Assembly: GCA_032718865.1 (NCBI GenBank)
Contig: JALUTQ010000020.1
Location: 248,001-312,000 of the forward strand
Direction: 5' to 3'
Length of the DNA stretch: 64,000 nt
Origin: Tilletia caries
Lineage: Eukaryota > Basidiomycota > Exobasidiomycetes > Tilletiales > Tilletiaceae
The position numbers and the translations under genes are program-made. The notes beneath the pieces were generated by a model, which was not told the origin of the DNA, did no database searches, and saw only the letters and a program-made list of their open reading frames with translations. This document shows positions 23,601 through 34,397 of this stretch, piece after piece (positions within the stretch are counted from its first letter, which is position 1; the number at the start of each line of letters is the position of its first letter).

Positions 23601-24425
23601 GACGGCGCTGACTGTAGCAGCCGGCACTGTCACTGGTGTCTCGTCTGGGGGCGGAGGTGGAGGAGGTCCAGGAGGTAATGGCGGAGGTGGTGCATCTGGA
23701 AGTGGAGGTTGGCCCGCGATGACGGGTACAGGCTGCCGTGGGGTGGGATCTGGGGGCGGCACTGGGCGGAGAGGAATACTGGGAAGATCCGCAATGGACT
23801 TCAGAACGCTTGGCTTGATGAGCGAGGGGACCAAGTCTTTCGACCCTGCGCGACTGTGGGAGGATGATGAGCCTGCCTGCGAGTCTGTCCCCAACGAAGG
23901 GGAGGCTGCAGACGTGGTCGGTGGCCTCGGCGCGACCACGGACGGCGCCTGCTGCTTGACCGCAGTCGCAGTAGGCAACTGAGGGGCAGGCGGCGAAGGT
24001 TGTTGTGTCACTTCGTTTTCCTCCACTATTTGGCCCTCCTCCAGTTCGTCATCATCCCCGGCCGTGTCCTCCATGGCGGCAGCTGATTGCGCGAGACGTT
24101 CTAGCTCAGCCGCCTCCTGCTCGGCGCGAGAACGCAGCGTATCTCTGCGCGAGCGTGCCGAGTCGCGCACGCTGGAGGCGCCATTCCGAGCCTGCGCGGA
24201 CCTCGTCTTGAGGTTGACGAGCGTGGTCTGGAGCCTAAGGAGCTCGTCGAGCATGGGAATGCTGTCTGAGGTCGGGAGCGCGGTGCCGCTGGTCTGTGGG
24301 AGGTAGGCCCGGAACATGGCGCGCGAAGGTCCTGCTGGGCTGGTTGCATCGCTGTTCTCTGCCCCGCCGGCTGAGCCCGTGTAGAGCCCGATGAGGGACG
24401 CCGGCCTGCTCCCGGACCCGTCCAT
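20638..24425 (-). CDS. NGG1: SAGA/ADA histone acetyltransferase complex subunit Ada3 (Ngg1)
   Basis: Adaptor that links Ada2/Gcn5 to the rest of SAGA. Two exons: 24425-22533 and 22458-20638, phase-0 intron, about 1237 aa. The Ada3 C-terminal domain is in exon 2: ISSALRQAQRALREQMTINA, RKKRLFEIAHDRMAYQDYAN, SSVEKDIETHWFKRQKQL, then AFDPLFMDVCPHSWKTPRES. The N-terminal helix (SIPMLDELLRLQTTLVNLKT) matches the start of the family. In between are about 500 residues of Pro/Ala/Ser-rich disorder, including a poly-Pro stretch near 23640-23700. It is roughly 1.7 times the yeast length. It is divergent from PMP3, with a 383-bp gap. Confidence 0.88.
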
Positions 24426-24808
24426 GTTGAATTATTCCGGGCGATCGGTCCGGTCCGGTCCTCCTGAGCCACGCAGCGAGACACGCGTCTGCTTTGCTGT
24501 TCCGTTGAGGAAGATGCCGATGTCGATGTTCGGGATGGTGGTGGTTCTCCCGATCGAATTTACGGCACGAAAACACGCTGCCTTGACTGGGACGCGCTGC
24601 GCGTGAATCACGTGACGCGTTTCTGCCAGCCACGTGTTTTAGCCGACGGACGCTCGGTTCCCGTTTCGGCTCCTTCGCTGCGTCATCGCTGATCGTGAGG
24701 TCGACTCCGAACTCGAGCTGGACGACTGCGAAGTCGACACCGACGCTCACTACTGTGCAACAACAGAAAGACTGAATACCGCATCGAAACCGCTGAACGA
24801 TCTGCGCC
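24426..24808. promoter_or_regulatory. Divergent promoter region, ADA3 / PMP3
   Basis: Two CACGTG boxes are visible, ATCACGTGACGCG (about 24607-24619) and GCCACGTGTTTTAG (about 24630). No TATA box is clear. Confidence 0.45.
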
Positions 24809-25463
24809 ATGGCTGTCCGCTCTTCCGACGTGATCATCATCTTGAGTGAGTCGCGAATTGGGAGCCTCAGCTTGGACGCGTCGTGCCTCCGTGCTCTCCC
24901 TGCTGTCCGTGCTCTCCTGGCTGACTGTAAACCTCTCTCTCCCCCCTCTGTCACCCTGCAGTCGCCATCCTCCTCCCTCCCGCAGCGGTCGGAATCCAGA
25001 CAGGATGCTCGTGCGACCTGCTCATCAACATCCTGCTGACCTTGCTCGGTACGTGAATGCGCAGCCCGGAAGCTAGCCAAAAGCGCTTCTCGCTCACGTC
25101 TCTTTTATCACCATACTTCTCCCTTTCTCGCTTACCGCAGGCTACATCCCTGGGTGTGTATATTCTGTAGCACGGCTTTCCCTGCCTTCTTTGCTGACAT
25201 CTCTCCCGCTTTGCACCCCTGTCTGTTCCCAGTCACATCCACGCGTTCTACCTTATCTGGAAGGTGAGTCACTCAGCGCTGCCTTCGGTCAAGGAGATGT
25301 GTCACTAACCATTCTGGCTCTCTTCCCATGTAAACAGCGCATGAAGGCCGAAGAGGCGTATGGCTACAACGGCTTCCAGTACAAGGGCAACGGAGAGTAT
25401 GTCCGTAACCCCGACGCACCTGCGCCAGCTCAACCCCCGCCTTCGTACGGCTCGACGGTATAG
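24809..25463 (+). CDS. PMP3: Plasma membrane proteolipid Pmp3 (UPF0057)
   Basis: Small two-helix membrane protein that affects membrane potential and cation tolerance. Five exons: 24809-24845, 24962-25048, 25141-25153, 25233-25263, 25338-25463, 97 aa. Spliced sequence shows the family hallmarks: IIILIAILLPPAAVGIQTG in TM1, the CSCDLLINILLTLLGYIPG loop and TM2, then HIHAFYLIWKRMKAEEAYGY. Exon 3 is only 13 nt, and skipping it would break the frame. The C-terminus adds a Pro/Ala-rich tail ending PPPSYGSTV, longer than the 55-aa yeast Pmp3 and similar to longer fungal members. Confidence 0.95.
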
Positions 25464-26069
25464 ACCTCTCCTCGACGAGCCTGAATACCCGGAAGACTTG
25501 CCAAGCGATGGGCTCCGCTCGCCTTTGCTTATTGCTGCCGTTCGGGGCCTGAGTCCATTACCAATCCTCGACTTGAAACGGATCTCAAAGACTTCCTGCC
25601 TTCACAACTCGGTCCTGTCTTCCACCTTCCTCGCGTATCGCCCCCGACTTTCCATCGACCTCCGCATCTCCCTCGTATCCTGAACTTTGTCCTTTGTATT
25701 CTGCTCTCTCTGTCCAATTGTCCGCCTCTCCCACTCCCTGACTCTACACACCTTCCCGCCTGTTGAAGCCCCTCTTCGCTTCCATCCTTGTCCTGACCGG
25801 AATTGAGCGTTCTCTTTGTCTGTTTTCTGTCAAGGACATGCAAGTCTGGAAGCAGTGAGGACTGCTCAGTGGCAAGTTGAATGCCGTGGGAGGAAGAGGA
25901 AGCCGTGCTCTACGCTCGAGCGCAGCCTTGTCCTCATCCTCGTCCTGACCATCACTCACTTGTTCAGAAGTAGAAACATCCTGAGTACCACCATCATCAG
26001 CGTCCTCAGCGCTCAGCTTTCAGACTCGCCGGTCATCTCCGTGTAAAGCAGAAGGAAAGAAGCTGTGCG
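25464..26069. other. Intergenic, PMP3 3' flank / WASP promoter
   Basis: 606 bp, CT-rich and low in protein-like frames. No gene or structured element recognised. Confidence 0.45.
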
Positions 26070-27691
26070 ATGCCGTCGATCAGCACGCTGCCAGGACCTT
26101 CCAAGTCCAAGGTCAAGGCGGCCCTGCCTTCGTCCACCTACAAGATCCTCACTGCGACCGTGGGCCGTCTCTACGCCGCGTACCCGGACCCGAACCAGTG
26201 GTCGTACACGGGCATCGAGGGCGCCGTCGCCTTCGTCCGGAACCTCAACGTCAACCCTTCCGTCCCATCGGGTACCGGGTCCGAGGCCCCCTTCGCCTTC
26301 AAGATTGTCGACATCAAGGGCACCCGCGGTGTCATCTGGGATTGGCAGGTCGAGCTCAAGCCCGAGGCCTTTGAATACTTCAATGACCGCGGATTCTTGC
26401 ACACCTTTGCCGGTACCGAGTGCATGCTCGCCTTTTCCTTTGCAAACGAGACCGAGGCCGCCGAGCTGTACAAGAAGGTGAACAGCCGGTCCAAGTACGG
26501 TGAGTGAGCAAATTCACCCCTGTCACTCTTGCTGCTACATGCTCACTGACTTCTTTGCTTCTTGGGCCTTCCCCATGCTTGGCAGCAAAAGCCAAGACGC
26601 CCTCGTCCCGCAAGACCAAGTCTGGCGGAACCGGCAAGATAGACAAGTCTATGATCTCAGGCCCATCCGGCTTCAAGCATGTCGCGCACATGGGCTACTC
26701 AAGCGAAGCAGGCTTCGCATCGGCAGGCGACGTCGATCCATCCTGGCAACAGCTCCTCGCCCAACTGTCAGGACTGGGTGTAAGCGAGAAGGACATCAAG
26801 AAGAATGAAGGCTTCATTCGTGACTTCGTCAAAGGGCGCGGTAATGTCGGAGCGGGCGCGTCAGGAAAGAGCGGATCGAAACCGAATGCTCCGCCGCCTC
26901 CGCCTCCACCAGGTTCGCGTGGCGGAGGGACGGCATCGCCAGCGGGCGCGAAGAAGGTCCCACCACCCGCACCCCCATCCCGATCCATCCCGCGCAAGCA
27001 GCCTCCGCCCCCACCCCCCTCGCGCGCAGCTGCCGGCGTCGTCCCTTCTACATCGTCCTCTTCCGTCCCGCCTCCTCCGCCCCCGCCACCTCGCCCAGGC
27101 GGAGGAGGCTTCGGCGCTTCCATGCCTCCACCGCCGCCGCCTCCTCCTGCCCGACCTGTACCTGGCGTCCCTCCTCCTCCACCTTCTCGACCGCCAGTCG
27201 GGGGGAGTGGGAATGCACCTCCTCCGCCGCCGCCTCCACCGCCTGCACGAGGGGGTGGAGCTGGACCTCCTCCACCACCACCGCCCCCTCCGCCTGGTCG
27301 AGGAGCCGCGGGAGGCCCACCACCCCCACCTCCTCCGCCGCCTCCTCCCATGGGCGGCGCAGGCGGGCCCCCTCCTCCACCTCCCCCACCTCCATCTGCC
27401 GGAGCAGCCGCACCACCAGCACCACAAGGCCGAAACGATCTCCTGGCCAGCATTCAGGGTCAATCGGTCGCCAGGCTCAAGAAGACACCGGGTCCCAACA
27501 CCGGCGGGGCACTTGCGACGGGTGCCGTGGTGGGTGCAGGGCTCGGAGCGGCCGGCGCGGCGGCCGCGGCGGACGATGACGGCGGTGGTCTCGGCGGTCC
27601 TGATCTGGCGTCTGCCTTGGCTGCGGCACTCAGTCAGCGCAAGGGGAACATGGGCGACTCGGATGGTGAGGATAGCGAAGACGATTGGTGA
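26070..27691 (+). CDS. LAS17: WASP family actin nucleation promoter (Las17-like)
   Basis: Activates Arp2/3 at endocytic actin patches. Two exons: 26070-26499 and 26586-27691, phase-1 junction, 511 aa. The N-terminal WH1 domain is clear (YKILTATVGRLYAAYPDPNQ, GVIWDWQVELKPEAFEYFND, FAGTECMLAFSF). A KRKT-type basic stretch and a CRIB-like region (MISGPSGFKHVAHMGYSSEA) follow. Then come about 200 residues of poly-Pro blocks separated by Gly and basic residues, a WH2 motif (GRNDLLASIQGQSVARLKKT), and a connector plus acidic tail ending DSDGEDSEDDW with the conserved Trp for Arp2/3. The CRIB-like stretch is notable because yeast Las17 lacks one. Confidence 0.93.
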
Positions 27692-28726
27692 GGCGGTTTC
27701 ATCTCGGCTCTTCCTCTGGGCGGAGAGCCTGCGGCTTGCTCTCGCCAACAACTTGGATAGCATCTTGCTCTCTGGTGATTCGAGATTTTCCGTGATATGG
27801 CCTGTCACAATCTCATTCATCTGCTTGCACTGTTACGATGCGCGCGCGCTGAGTGTCCTAATTCTTGTTTTGCTCCCGTCCAGAAATGCTGAATAGTTTT
27901 CCACCTCTCTTGCATTCAGCAGCTTATGAAGAAGGGCTCAAGTGCCCAAGGCTGACATGCTCCTTCCTGGCTTTATCCAGGTTCCATCCAGAGGCGGAGC
28001 TCCACTGGTACATAAGACTTCGCGGTGTATGAGCTCAAGAGTCCGGACTTGTCTCACCCTTCCCCATCGGACAATTCTCATTCCTTTGCAGAACGGCTAC
28101 GCTGCTGAAGTCTCGTCCTCAACAGAAGTGGACAGCTCGTGCGTGCTTGGCCTTGCGTTCAACTGATTTGACTTCGGTGCTCCTCCCCCTCCTTCTTTGA
28201 CTTATTAGCTGAAACTGACCCCTCGTCAACTCCAAATTGCCCCCCTCGCCTCCTCCTCCTCCTCCTCCTCCTCCAGTTCAACCATCCTGCCAAGGCCACT
28301 CACTCCAAAACATCCTCCCGCAAGAAGCGACTCTGGAGCGATTGGTCACGACAACCGCTCTCCTCTACACGACAACTTCTCTTCTCGTTCGTCTGCCTCT
28401 TCGCAACTTCTCCTCAACTTCTTTAAGGCAAGCAAGATGTATGCCCCGCACCGTCTCCTCGTCAATGATGGGCCCCTCCGTCCGCTTATCACTATTCTTT
28501 CCACAGTGTTCTATTCGGCTCGTCTCCGCCTGCCTGCATCTAGCACGCCCGCGCTGCGCAAGCAAATGTAAGTCCCAAAAGGCTTCTTAAGAGCGGATGG
28601 AAGAGCCATCGCTGCTCTTGCGTTCCGTTCGTCATCGCATCCACTTACCACAGCTTCAAATTTCTTCTTCCTTCAGCAAACACCTCCTCTTTCCATACTT
28701 CACTACTCTCCAAACTCTTCAACCTC
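27692..28726. other. Intergenic, with (CTC)n run
   Basis: Holds a CTC trinucleotide run near 28250-28275, matching the CTC run upstream of the two other Knh-like genes, so part of this region is the shared 5' flank of that family. I looked here for a signal-peptide exon for the next gene and found none in frame with a good donor. Confidence 0.5.
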
Positions 28727-29453
28727 ATGAGCTTCCAGGTCAACACTCCTGCCGTCCTCATTCAGTGCCAGCCCTACAACATTGCCTGGACCGGCGGCCT
28801 TGCCCCCTTCTATCCCGTCATCACCAGGGGAGGCGACATCGGCGACGTCATTGAGAACTTTGGCGAGCAGGAAGGCAAGCAGGTTCTTTGGAGGGTCGAC
28901 CAGCCGGTGGGAGACACGGTCACCTTCGTAATCACGGACTCGCAGGGCGAGACGGCGACGTCCGGCAGTTCCCCTGCGATTGTCAAAGGAACCACTGATG
29001 ACTGGTATGTTACTCTTAGTCGGAACTCTAGCTTACCCGTCTTCTGACAATTACCTTTACTGTTCCTCGCCCATCAGCATGAAGAAGGACAAGGAGGACA
29101 AACCTACAGAAAAGGAGGAACTGAAGCCTGCCCCAGCGCCATCCAACACTACGGGTCCTTCCACTCACGGCCATCCAAGCAGCCCGAAGAACTCCACCTC
29201 ACCAGCGACCCCGACCTCGAACTCGAACTCGACATCAACCCTGCCCAAGACGGGTGAGACTGCCGGCAAGCCCAACGACGCAGACAACAATGCCGCACCC
29301 CCAAAGCCCAGCGACGTCGGTGCTGACACCACGGCGCGTCCGTCTACTCCCTCCGATGCGTCTTCCGCTCAGCCCTCATCGAAGCTGGTGCGGTCCGGTG
29401 CGGTCGCGCTCCTCCTCCTTGGCGTCGCTAGTCTCGTGACCTTGACTCTCTGA
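28727..29453 (+). CDS. Kre9/Knh-like Ser/Thr-rich GPI-type wall protein, copy 1
   Basis: Likely cell-surface protein. Two exons: 28727-29004 and 29078-29453, 217 aa, with junction codon TG/C making DDC. The N-terminal Ig-like Kre9/KNH domain is recognisable (VNTPAVLIQCQPYNIAWTGG, VLWRVDQPVGDTVTFVITDS). A long Ser/Thr/Pro/Asn region follows, and a C-terminal hydrophobic stretch (SGAVALLLLGVASLVTLTL) fits a GPI-attachment signal. The odd point is the N-terminus MSFQVNTPAV, which lacks a signal peptide; the bases AGCTTCCAG before GTCAAC could be a 3' splice site to an upstream signal exon that I could not find. Paralogs at 40496 and 55549. Confidence 0.78.
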
Positions 29454-29937
29454 ACTGGATCACAGGGCTCCTCTCCTTGACTTCATGTCGACACGGCTCA
29501 TGGAGCGAGCGCTCGGATCTCAATCAATGGACGCTTTTTCCTTCCTCTCTACATTTCCGACCGTGCCATTCAGATTTCAGTTACAGCATCTACATACATG
29601 AAAGTGAACGCATGAACCTCTCACAACTCACGCGCTTCTTGCGCTGTGTGTACCGGAAGAAGAGATGTACGAGCATTCATTTGATCGTGAGAGAACAGGC
29701 TGTGGACCGTGCACGCAGTTTGGCCAAGTGGGGAACACAGAAGCCCGTGTCTCTTTGCTTCCATCTGCTAGCCATCCATCTTGCTGCCGGTGGTCTGGCG
29801 TCAGGTTCCCGTCCTCCCACCCCCGCGCTGCGTGAGAGTCCGAAGTGCTTCCTGCGGACTCGCGACCGATTTCGAAGCTGACCGCTGACTTCTTCGTTCA
29901 CCCCGGCCAGCATCAGAATCACCACATCAGAGGAAGA
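29454..29937. other. Intergenic
   Basis: 3' flank of the Knh-like gene and upstream region of the F-box gene; no gene recognised. Confidence 0.4.
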
Positions 29938-32900
29938 ATGGGATCGTCGCGAATGAACATCGATGTCACGGAGGCAACGACGTCTCGCCAAGTGTCTAGG
30001 TCGCCAGCTGCCTCCTGTCAGCTCTCCAGGTTGCCCCCAGAGGTTCGTGGACCGCAGCGACTGAACCAATGGACCATGATCTCCATCGAATGGACTGATC
30101 CCTTCGTTTGCTTTACAATTTCCTCAGATCCTCATCCACATCCTCAAGAAGGTGTCACCTCGCGACGTGCTGCACTTCGGCTTGACCTGTGAAGGATTCT
30201 GGCAGATTGCCATCGATCCCCAGCTCTGGAGAAGCTTACATGATCGAACCGCCGATCCCCTTTCGTCCCACCTTTCGCCAGATCCTCGCCGGACACTGCT
30301 TCGCCCTCGTGATAAGGCAGCAGACTCGAATCGAGCTCAGACTACTTCTCGGAAAGGAAAGGAGAAGATGTCCATCGAATCACAGCCGACGATTCCGGAC
30401 GAATGGCAAAGCTGGACCTCCCTCACTCTGGCTAGACACAACGCCGCTCGACAACTGGCATTCTTCAGCGCCATCGAACCCTCGCAGATTCTGCTCGGCA
30501 TGTATGGCGAGACGATCGCAATCCTCGTCGGCATGCTGGAAACTCGGAGCGCGTCGGTTTCGCCATCCGAGACAGCCACGACGCTGCAGCTGGACCTCTT
30601 CCCGGCTTCGGCCCTCGGTCGCCACCGATTCCGCTGGTGGATCTTCCCTCGCGAGCTTCCCAAACAGAGACTTTTGAAGGATGGTGAGCAAGAGGAGTAC
30701 GGTTCGACCGCACGGAAGAAACGTAAAGTTATCGGCCAGCCGGCGGTCACAGAAGGGGAGGATGATCCGAAACGAGACGGTGCAACCCACGGCCTCAACG
30801 AGCTCGCCAAACGCATCAATTCATTCTCCACAAAGCAACTTGCAGCAGAGCTACACTGTCTTCACGGTCCACTCTACTCGACTCAGCGGGATGTGCTGGA
30901 AGCGGCTTTCTGGCAGCAATTATGCGACCCGCGGGACCCTCGAGCACCACCTCTCAAGGCCAAGTCTCCGCTCCTGCGCCTGCTCAACGAGCAGCCCCGG
31001 AGTGCAGCTCGACCGTGCTCTGCCGAGGAGCTGATGGCGGCACAAATGAGGATTTACGATAGCGGGAATTTCGGACACGCAAACCAGTGGGGCCCTCTCC
31101 GCCCGTGGATCGCGTCCCGTTCGGCCCTGGATCCCTCACTCGCCGAGGCAACCTCGATTTCCCCACAAGAGCCTCCTGAATCGAGCTCCCCGGCGGCCTC
31201 CGAGACGATGGATGGCGAGGTTTCTCCGATAGGGAACGCTTCCGCCGCCCTCGGTGTGCTGGATCCAGACGAAGGAGACGAGGCCGAGGAGGACGATCCC
31301 GACTTTGTCCCTGCTGGCGACTGGGACGATGTCACCGACGACGCGGATGCGGGATCTGACTTCGATCCCGGCTTCAACGGAGACTTTCTGGAAGCCAGCT
31401 CTCGACGGTCGATCATTGTTAATCAAAAGCTTCGTGAGCGCCAGAAGGCTGGCCAGCTCAGCAAGGCCATCGACTGGGAACTTTTGGAGGCCACCATGTT
31501 ATGCATGCACGCAAACATTGAGGATGCAAAGAGGATGAGGGGATGGGGGTTGCATCTTCCGACAGCCCTTTATGTGCCGCCGAATGGAACTTCCAGTGCC
31601 CTGGAAACCATTGCAACCATGCAGGAGCGTCGAGACATGGAAGCTCCTGCGGGTACTATGGACATTGATGGACCGGTCACGAGGCGCAGGAGACAATCGC
31701 TGATGGACGCGACAATGGAGATGCATTATGATCCGCTCAAAATTCCAACGGGTTGGAACAAATCACACGGACCTGATCCCCGTCATGAACGTGAGTGCTT
31801 TGAATAACAGGATGTGGTTCGGTGCACAGCTGGGAAAGGCTTCTGATTCTGTCTTGCTTTTTCCTGTTCTCAGCCTCGGCAAATCCGAGAGACTGGGCTG
31901 GCGTAGAAGGCGTCTGGATCGGAACATATGTACGTTTCTCCTTTACCTTTCCTGACTCTCCGACTCCGGCGAATGCTCACCCTTGCTCCATTCGCTCGCT
32001 CTTCTGTCCCAGGCGTTCCAAGATTTCCCTGTGAGAGCTGCGAATCTGCTATAAAGATTCACAGTTACAACTGCCCTTTGCTAACCCTTCCATCAATCTG
32101 CAGACCTTCTGTGATTATCAAACAGCACTCGTTCGCGATATCAAGTTGGAACTGCTCGACGCAGATGTGGTAGGCGATTGTCTGCAGCTCTGCTTGAAGA
32201 TTCTCCCGGAAGGTGAGCTGCTGCCTCCCGCCGACGAGGAGATCTGTGCACAGCCTCCTGACGGTGATACCGACGGGTACGAGCTCTTGCCGGAGCCTGG
32301 AGGCATCGGCGATGCGGAACTGTTGCCGCCGCTGCGATTGCAGGGACCTGCGGTTCAGTATACGCACAGCGGTCAGGCGGTCCGGCGCAGCACAATCTAT
32401 GGCATGGTCAGGCCCGTCTATGGCTACGTCAGCTCGATGCGAGACGCGGGCCGGTCGCCGCTCGGCGAGGACGTGCTCGATCAGGGCGACAGCGAACATG
32501 GAGCCAAGGGCAAGGCTAGTGGCGAAGCCGAAGGTGCAGCGTCGTCCAAAGCGGACTCGACTCCAAGTCGACGTCTAGTCATCAAAGGCTTCCACTGGAA
32601 TCTGTGCCATCGGTACCTCAATGCAAATAGCTGGAGCCTTTCGGGAATCCAGCCTGGAGGACTTGGCTCTCGTCTGCCTATTCTCGGTATTTGGACCGAT
32701 GCTGATCGAGGCGCCGCGCAGGTGAGTCGAACGATAGAACGAAGTTACATTAGTGACCTCTGTTGAATCTAACAGTGTTTGTCTCTATGTGCTGGCGGAC
32801 ATGTGGTGGGATAGCCTTCTGTGAGTTCTACCACCTGATGGCCTTGAGGCAACATGGTGCCCTAGCTGACTAGACTAATCTGTGCCTTGCAGCCCAATGG

Positions 32901-32985
32901 ACCCTGGCTGTATTACCGCATCGGAGAACGACACTGGGAAGACGTCGAGAAGGAGTTGGAGTCATCCGGTTCTTCGCGGCATTGA
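29938..32985 (+). CDS. F-box protein
   Basis: Probable substrate receptor of an SCF ubiquitin ligase. Six exons: 29938-30042, 30128-31790, 31874-31929, 32013-32030, 32104-32721, 32893-32985, about 850 aa, all junctions in frame. The F-box spans the first junction: LSRLPPE / ILIHILKKVSPRDVLHFGL, then FWQIAIDPQLWRSL. The middle is a large region with an acidic patch (EGDEAEEDDPDFVPAGDWDD). A conserved-looking C-terminal part follows: NPRDWAGVEGVWIGTY, then VIKGFHWNLCHRYLNANSWS, LGIWTDADRGAAQPNGPWLY and YRIGERHWEDVEKELE. Exon 4 is 18 nt. A 45-nt segment at 32776-32820 looks exon-like but has an in-frame stop, so I treat it as intronic. Substrate unknown. Confidence 0.8.
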
Positions 32986-33169
32986 GACGATCCGCCTTCC
33001 TTGCAGCCACAGTCGCCTCTCCCTTTGCGCAAGTCCGTCTCGATGTAATTTTGGCCCTCGCACATCAATACCACATATAGGAAGAAGGCAGCGATAGCAC
33101 GGTAGTCAAATCGCTGCAAACAAGCCTCGCAATCGGATCAAAGATCATCCATGGTGAGGAAAGAAACAT
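32986..33169. other. Intergenic
   Basis: 3' flank of the F-box gene; nothing recognised. Confidence 0.4.
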
Positions 33170-33400
33170 CAGTCGAACATCTGCTGGTTGACTCGCCTTC
33201 GCCCTTTCCTTGTCCAGCTCGCGTCTGCCTCACTTTCTGCAATCTTGTACTGACATCCTCAGATTGCTCTTGCTGGTCGCCTGGTCTCGTCATCCCTGAA
33301 TGCTGACCTCATCCTCTTGACACTTTTTGCTTCTTCTCTTTCCTTGCTGATGTTCCTTTCCTTCCTCCTTATCAGACTCTTTCTCTTCTCAGCAGACGAT
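33170..33400 (+). repeat. Dispersed repeat, diverged match to 54590-54800
   Basis: About 230 bp that aligns by eye with 54590-54800 in the same orientation. Shared stretches include GCTGACCTCATCCTCTTGAC and GCTGATGTTCCTTTCCTTCC. Roughly four bases in five match. In the second place it lies directly upstream of duplicon copy B, so this may be a relic of an older copy of that block. Confidence 0.75.
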
Positions 33401-33499
33401 CCCGAACTTAACTTCGACAAGCACTGAGATACTGAGATCTGAGAAGCCAGCCTCGTTCTGTCATCAACACAACGTCGACATCCTCGCTCTCCCCACCGC

Positions 33500-34119
33500 A
33501 TGGCTTTTTCTTCTGAACAGGACGACAAAGAGGCAGACGAACCAGACGAACCAGACGAACCAGACGAACCAGACGAACCAGACGAACCAGACGAACCAGA
33601 CGAACCAGACGGCAGTCCTGACGAACCTAATATGCGTACCGTCGAGTACTGGGCATGGAGATGCAAGCCGCTCTACACCGCTCCTTCCCCTCCTTCTTCT
33701 ACCTCGCCTTCGACTGGATCCAGGGCCAGAAGGACTATTTTCATCGCAGCCAACCGCACGTGCACAGAGCAAGGTCAGAGCGCGCGTTCATTTCGTTTGG
33801 CGCGGCGGCATCGCATGCTCACTCTTGCTTTCCCCTCCCCCCCCTTCAACCCCTGTCAACGCGGTCCGCAGGCGTCGCGTTTGCAGGCTCTTCATCCATC
33901 TTCCAGTTCGACGACACTGACACTCAATCATCATCATCATCATCGCAATCTCCAGCAGAGTTCGACGACACTGACACTCAATCATCATCATCATCATCGC
34001 AATCTCCAGCAGTGGGCTCCGTCAGACTCTCGCCGCCATGGGCACACAAACCCAAGGTTCGCGCTCAGCAATCGGAAATCATGATTCTGCTGTACTTATA
34101 TCTCCGTCACCAAGTGTAA
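33500..34119 (+). CDS. Possible low-complexity acidic protein with repeats
   Basis: Weakly supported gene. Two exons: 33500-33773 and 33872-34119 (donor GTCAGA, acceptor CGCAG) join in frame to give 173 aa. The N-terminus has eight tandem Asp-Glu-Pro triplets encoded by a perfect 9-bp repeat. Exon 2 has an 18-residue unit (FDDTDTQSSSSSSQSPAE) twice in tandem. No signal peptide, domain or family is recognised. The repeats alone can make open frames, so this could be non-coding. The CT-rich upstream region belongs to the dispersed repeat. Confidence 0.35.
33536..33607 (+). repeat. (GACGAACCA)8 minisatellite
   Basis: Eight perfect 9-bp units, read as Asp-Glu-Pro in the candidate gene here. Confidence 0.95.
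33907..34013 (+). repeat. 54-bp tandem duplication
   Basis: Unit starts at 33907 and 33961, beginning TTCGACGACACTGACACTCA and including a (TCA) run. Two adjacent copies are essentially identical, and the 54-bp period keeps an 18-residue frame. Confidence 0.92.
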
Positions 34120-34397
34120 CGAAAAGTAGAGAGAGAGATGGGGTTTCCATTCTGTTTAAGTAGTGTGATTGAAGACACGGTCCGTTTCCACGCAGTGACT
34201 GTTGAGGAGGATGGGAGGGGTACGAAAGGCGGCCCCACAGCGGCCGCGGGGCCCTCCAAGTAGTAGTGGATGATAACAGAAAACGAAGCAAGGCAGAGAG
34301 AGAGCAGACGAAACGAGAGAATACACAGATGCGCACCAAACAAGGGAAAGAGAAGAGCAAGGATGGCCGTACAAATAAAAGGCACGCCCCCTTGTCT
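34120..34397. other. Intergenic
   Basis: Short gap between the candidate gene and the convergent subtilisin gene; no gene seen. Confidence 0.4.

Noticed and set aside
26695..27453. 252-codon minus-strand frame rich in Gly across the WASP gene
   Set aside because: It is the antisense of the poly-Pro codons of WASP; WH1, WH2 and acidic motifs on the plus strand settle the coding strand.
32776..32820. Possible 45-nt extra exon in the F-box gene reading VCLYVLADMWWDSLL
   Set aside because: That reading needs a phase the neighbouring exons do not offer; in the phase they do offer it contains a stop. Direct joining of 32721 to 32893 keeps the frame.
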